Assembly (NCBI RefSeq): GCF_029223865.1
Contig: NZ_CP119520.1
Coordinates: forward strand, 7,378,001 to 7,442,000
Reading direction: 5' to 3'
DNA from: Telluria mixta
Lineage (GTDB): Bacteria; Pseudomonadota; Gammaproteobacteria; Burkholderiales; Burkholderiaceae_D
Length of the DNA stretch: 64,000 nt
In this document: in pieces, positions 63,537-64,000 of the stretch
Layout: every line of letters starts with the position of its first letter
How positions within the stretch are numbered: position 1 is the first letter of the stretch
Program-made: the position numbers and the translations under genes
The notes under the pieces: model-generated
Databases searched by the model: none
The model's input: only the letters and a program-made list of their open reading frames with translations
Told to the model about the DNA's origin: nothing

Positions 63537-64000
63537 ATGCCATCGTTTGATGTGGTCTGCGAAGCAGACATGGTCGAAGTCAAGAACGCCGTCGAGCAAT
63601 CCAACAAGGAAATCGGCACCCGCTTCGACTTCAAGGGCAGCTCGGCCAAGGTCGAGCAGAAGGAACGCGAGATCACCGTGTTCGGCGATTCCGACTTCCA
63701 GCTCGGCCAGGTGCGCGACGTGCTGTTGAACAAGATGACCAAGCGTAAGGTCGACGTGCGCTTCCTCGACGAAGGCAAGATCGAGAAGATCGGCGGCGAC
63801 AAGGTCAAGCAGGTCCTCAAGGTGCGCAACGGCATCGAAACGGAAGACGCGAAGAAGATCACCAAGCTCATCAAGGAAAGCAAGATGAAGGTGCAAGCCT
63901 CGATCCAGGGCGAAACCGTGCGCGTCACCGGCAAGGATCGCGATACGCTGCAGGAAGCGATCGCGCTGCTGCGCAAGGACGTGAAGGACCTGCCGCTGGA
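63537..64000 (+). CDS. yajQ: YajQ family cyclic-di-GMP-binding protein (partial, right edge)
   Basis: 154 complete codons are seen; only the last few residues are cut off. [60 protein letters not shown] and [21 protein letters not shown] are the YajQ pattern. In Xanthomonas the relative binds c-di-GMP and works with a transcription factor; earlier reports gave nucleotide binding. AAGGA lies ten bases before the ATG. Divergent from murB. Confidence 0.95.
   Translation, partial: MPSFDVVCEADMVEVKNAVEQSNKEIGTRFDFKGSSAKVEQKEREITVFGDSDFQLGQVRDVLLNKMTKRKVDVRFLDEGKIEKIGGDKVKQVLKVRNGIETEDAKKITKLIKESKMKVQASIQGETVRVTGKDRDTLQEAIALLRKDVKDLPL

Overview
The window looks like chromosomal DNA of a high-GC betaproteobacterium of the family Oxalobacteraceae, most likely the Massilia/Telluria/Duganella group. 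This rests on GC-rich codon use throughout, the order ybgC-tolQRAB-pal-cpoB followed by a tRNA, a nrdR-glyA unit next to type IV pilus genes, REP-like palindromes of the CCCGC-TTTCGCGGG type, and the overall look of the proteins. The genus assignment is inference; no 16S or marker search could be run. Most of the window is core chromosome. The clear exception is a small low-GC stretch after tRNA-Lys (about 9.2-10.1 kb).

Layout. 1-2.7 kb: end-truncated pilV, nrdR and glyA on the minus strand; glyA has a roughly 240-nt leader that carries a ZTP (pfl) riboswitch. 2.8-9.0 kb: ydfG, then the complete Tol-Pal envelope operon and cpoB. 9.1-11.3 kb: tRNA-Lys and an islet with a small exported OB-fold-like protein, an exported MepA-like endopeptidase and a lytic transglycosylase. 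11.5-20.3 kb: a 5'-nucleotidase overlapping tail-to-tail with pbpC, which is translationally coupled to a 1907-residue alpha-2-macroglobulin. 20.4-24.4 kb: cystine symporter tcyP, a histidine phosphatase, nnrD, and a lipoprotein made almost entirely of Gly/Thr/Ser. 24.6-29.0 kb: an RND efflux pair with no outer-membrane partner. 29.3-33.6 kb: a DUF212 protein, a TerC-like/TerD pair, a small membrane protein and a flavin-dependent tryptophan halogenase broken by a one-base frameshift. 33.8-38.2 kb: an 842-residue almost uninterrupted coiled coil, srkA and a UPF0149/SEC-C protein. 38.3-41.7 kb: HPP-CBS and MarR/ClC-CBS transporter genes facing away from each other. 41.8-53.4 kb: an MBL-fold hydrolase, a hybrid histidine kinase, orn, an M48 protease, a pterin dehydratase, rsgA, argF, argG and a siderophore receptor behind a Fur-like box. 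53.6-62.4 kb: a YkgJ cysteine-cluster protein and a complete wspABCDEFR operon. 62.4-64 kb: murB and a right-truncated yajQ.

How genes work together. Tol-Pal/CpoB, PbpC/A2M, MurB and the islet hydrolases all act on the envelope. The Wsp operon encodes a surface-sensing chemosensory pathway ending in the diguanylate cyclase WspR, and a YajQ-family c-di-GMP-binding protein lies 1.1 kb further on. glyA under a ZTP riboswitch links one-carbon metabolism to purine biosynthesis status. argF-argG are consecutive steps of arginine synthesis.

The least explained items are the 842-residue coiled-coil protein, the Gly/Thr lipoprotein, and the islet beside tRNA-Lys. Two genes (the halogenase and the marR-like gene) each appear one base short inside a homopolymer, so assembly error should be considered before biological inactivation.
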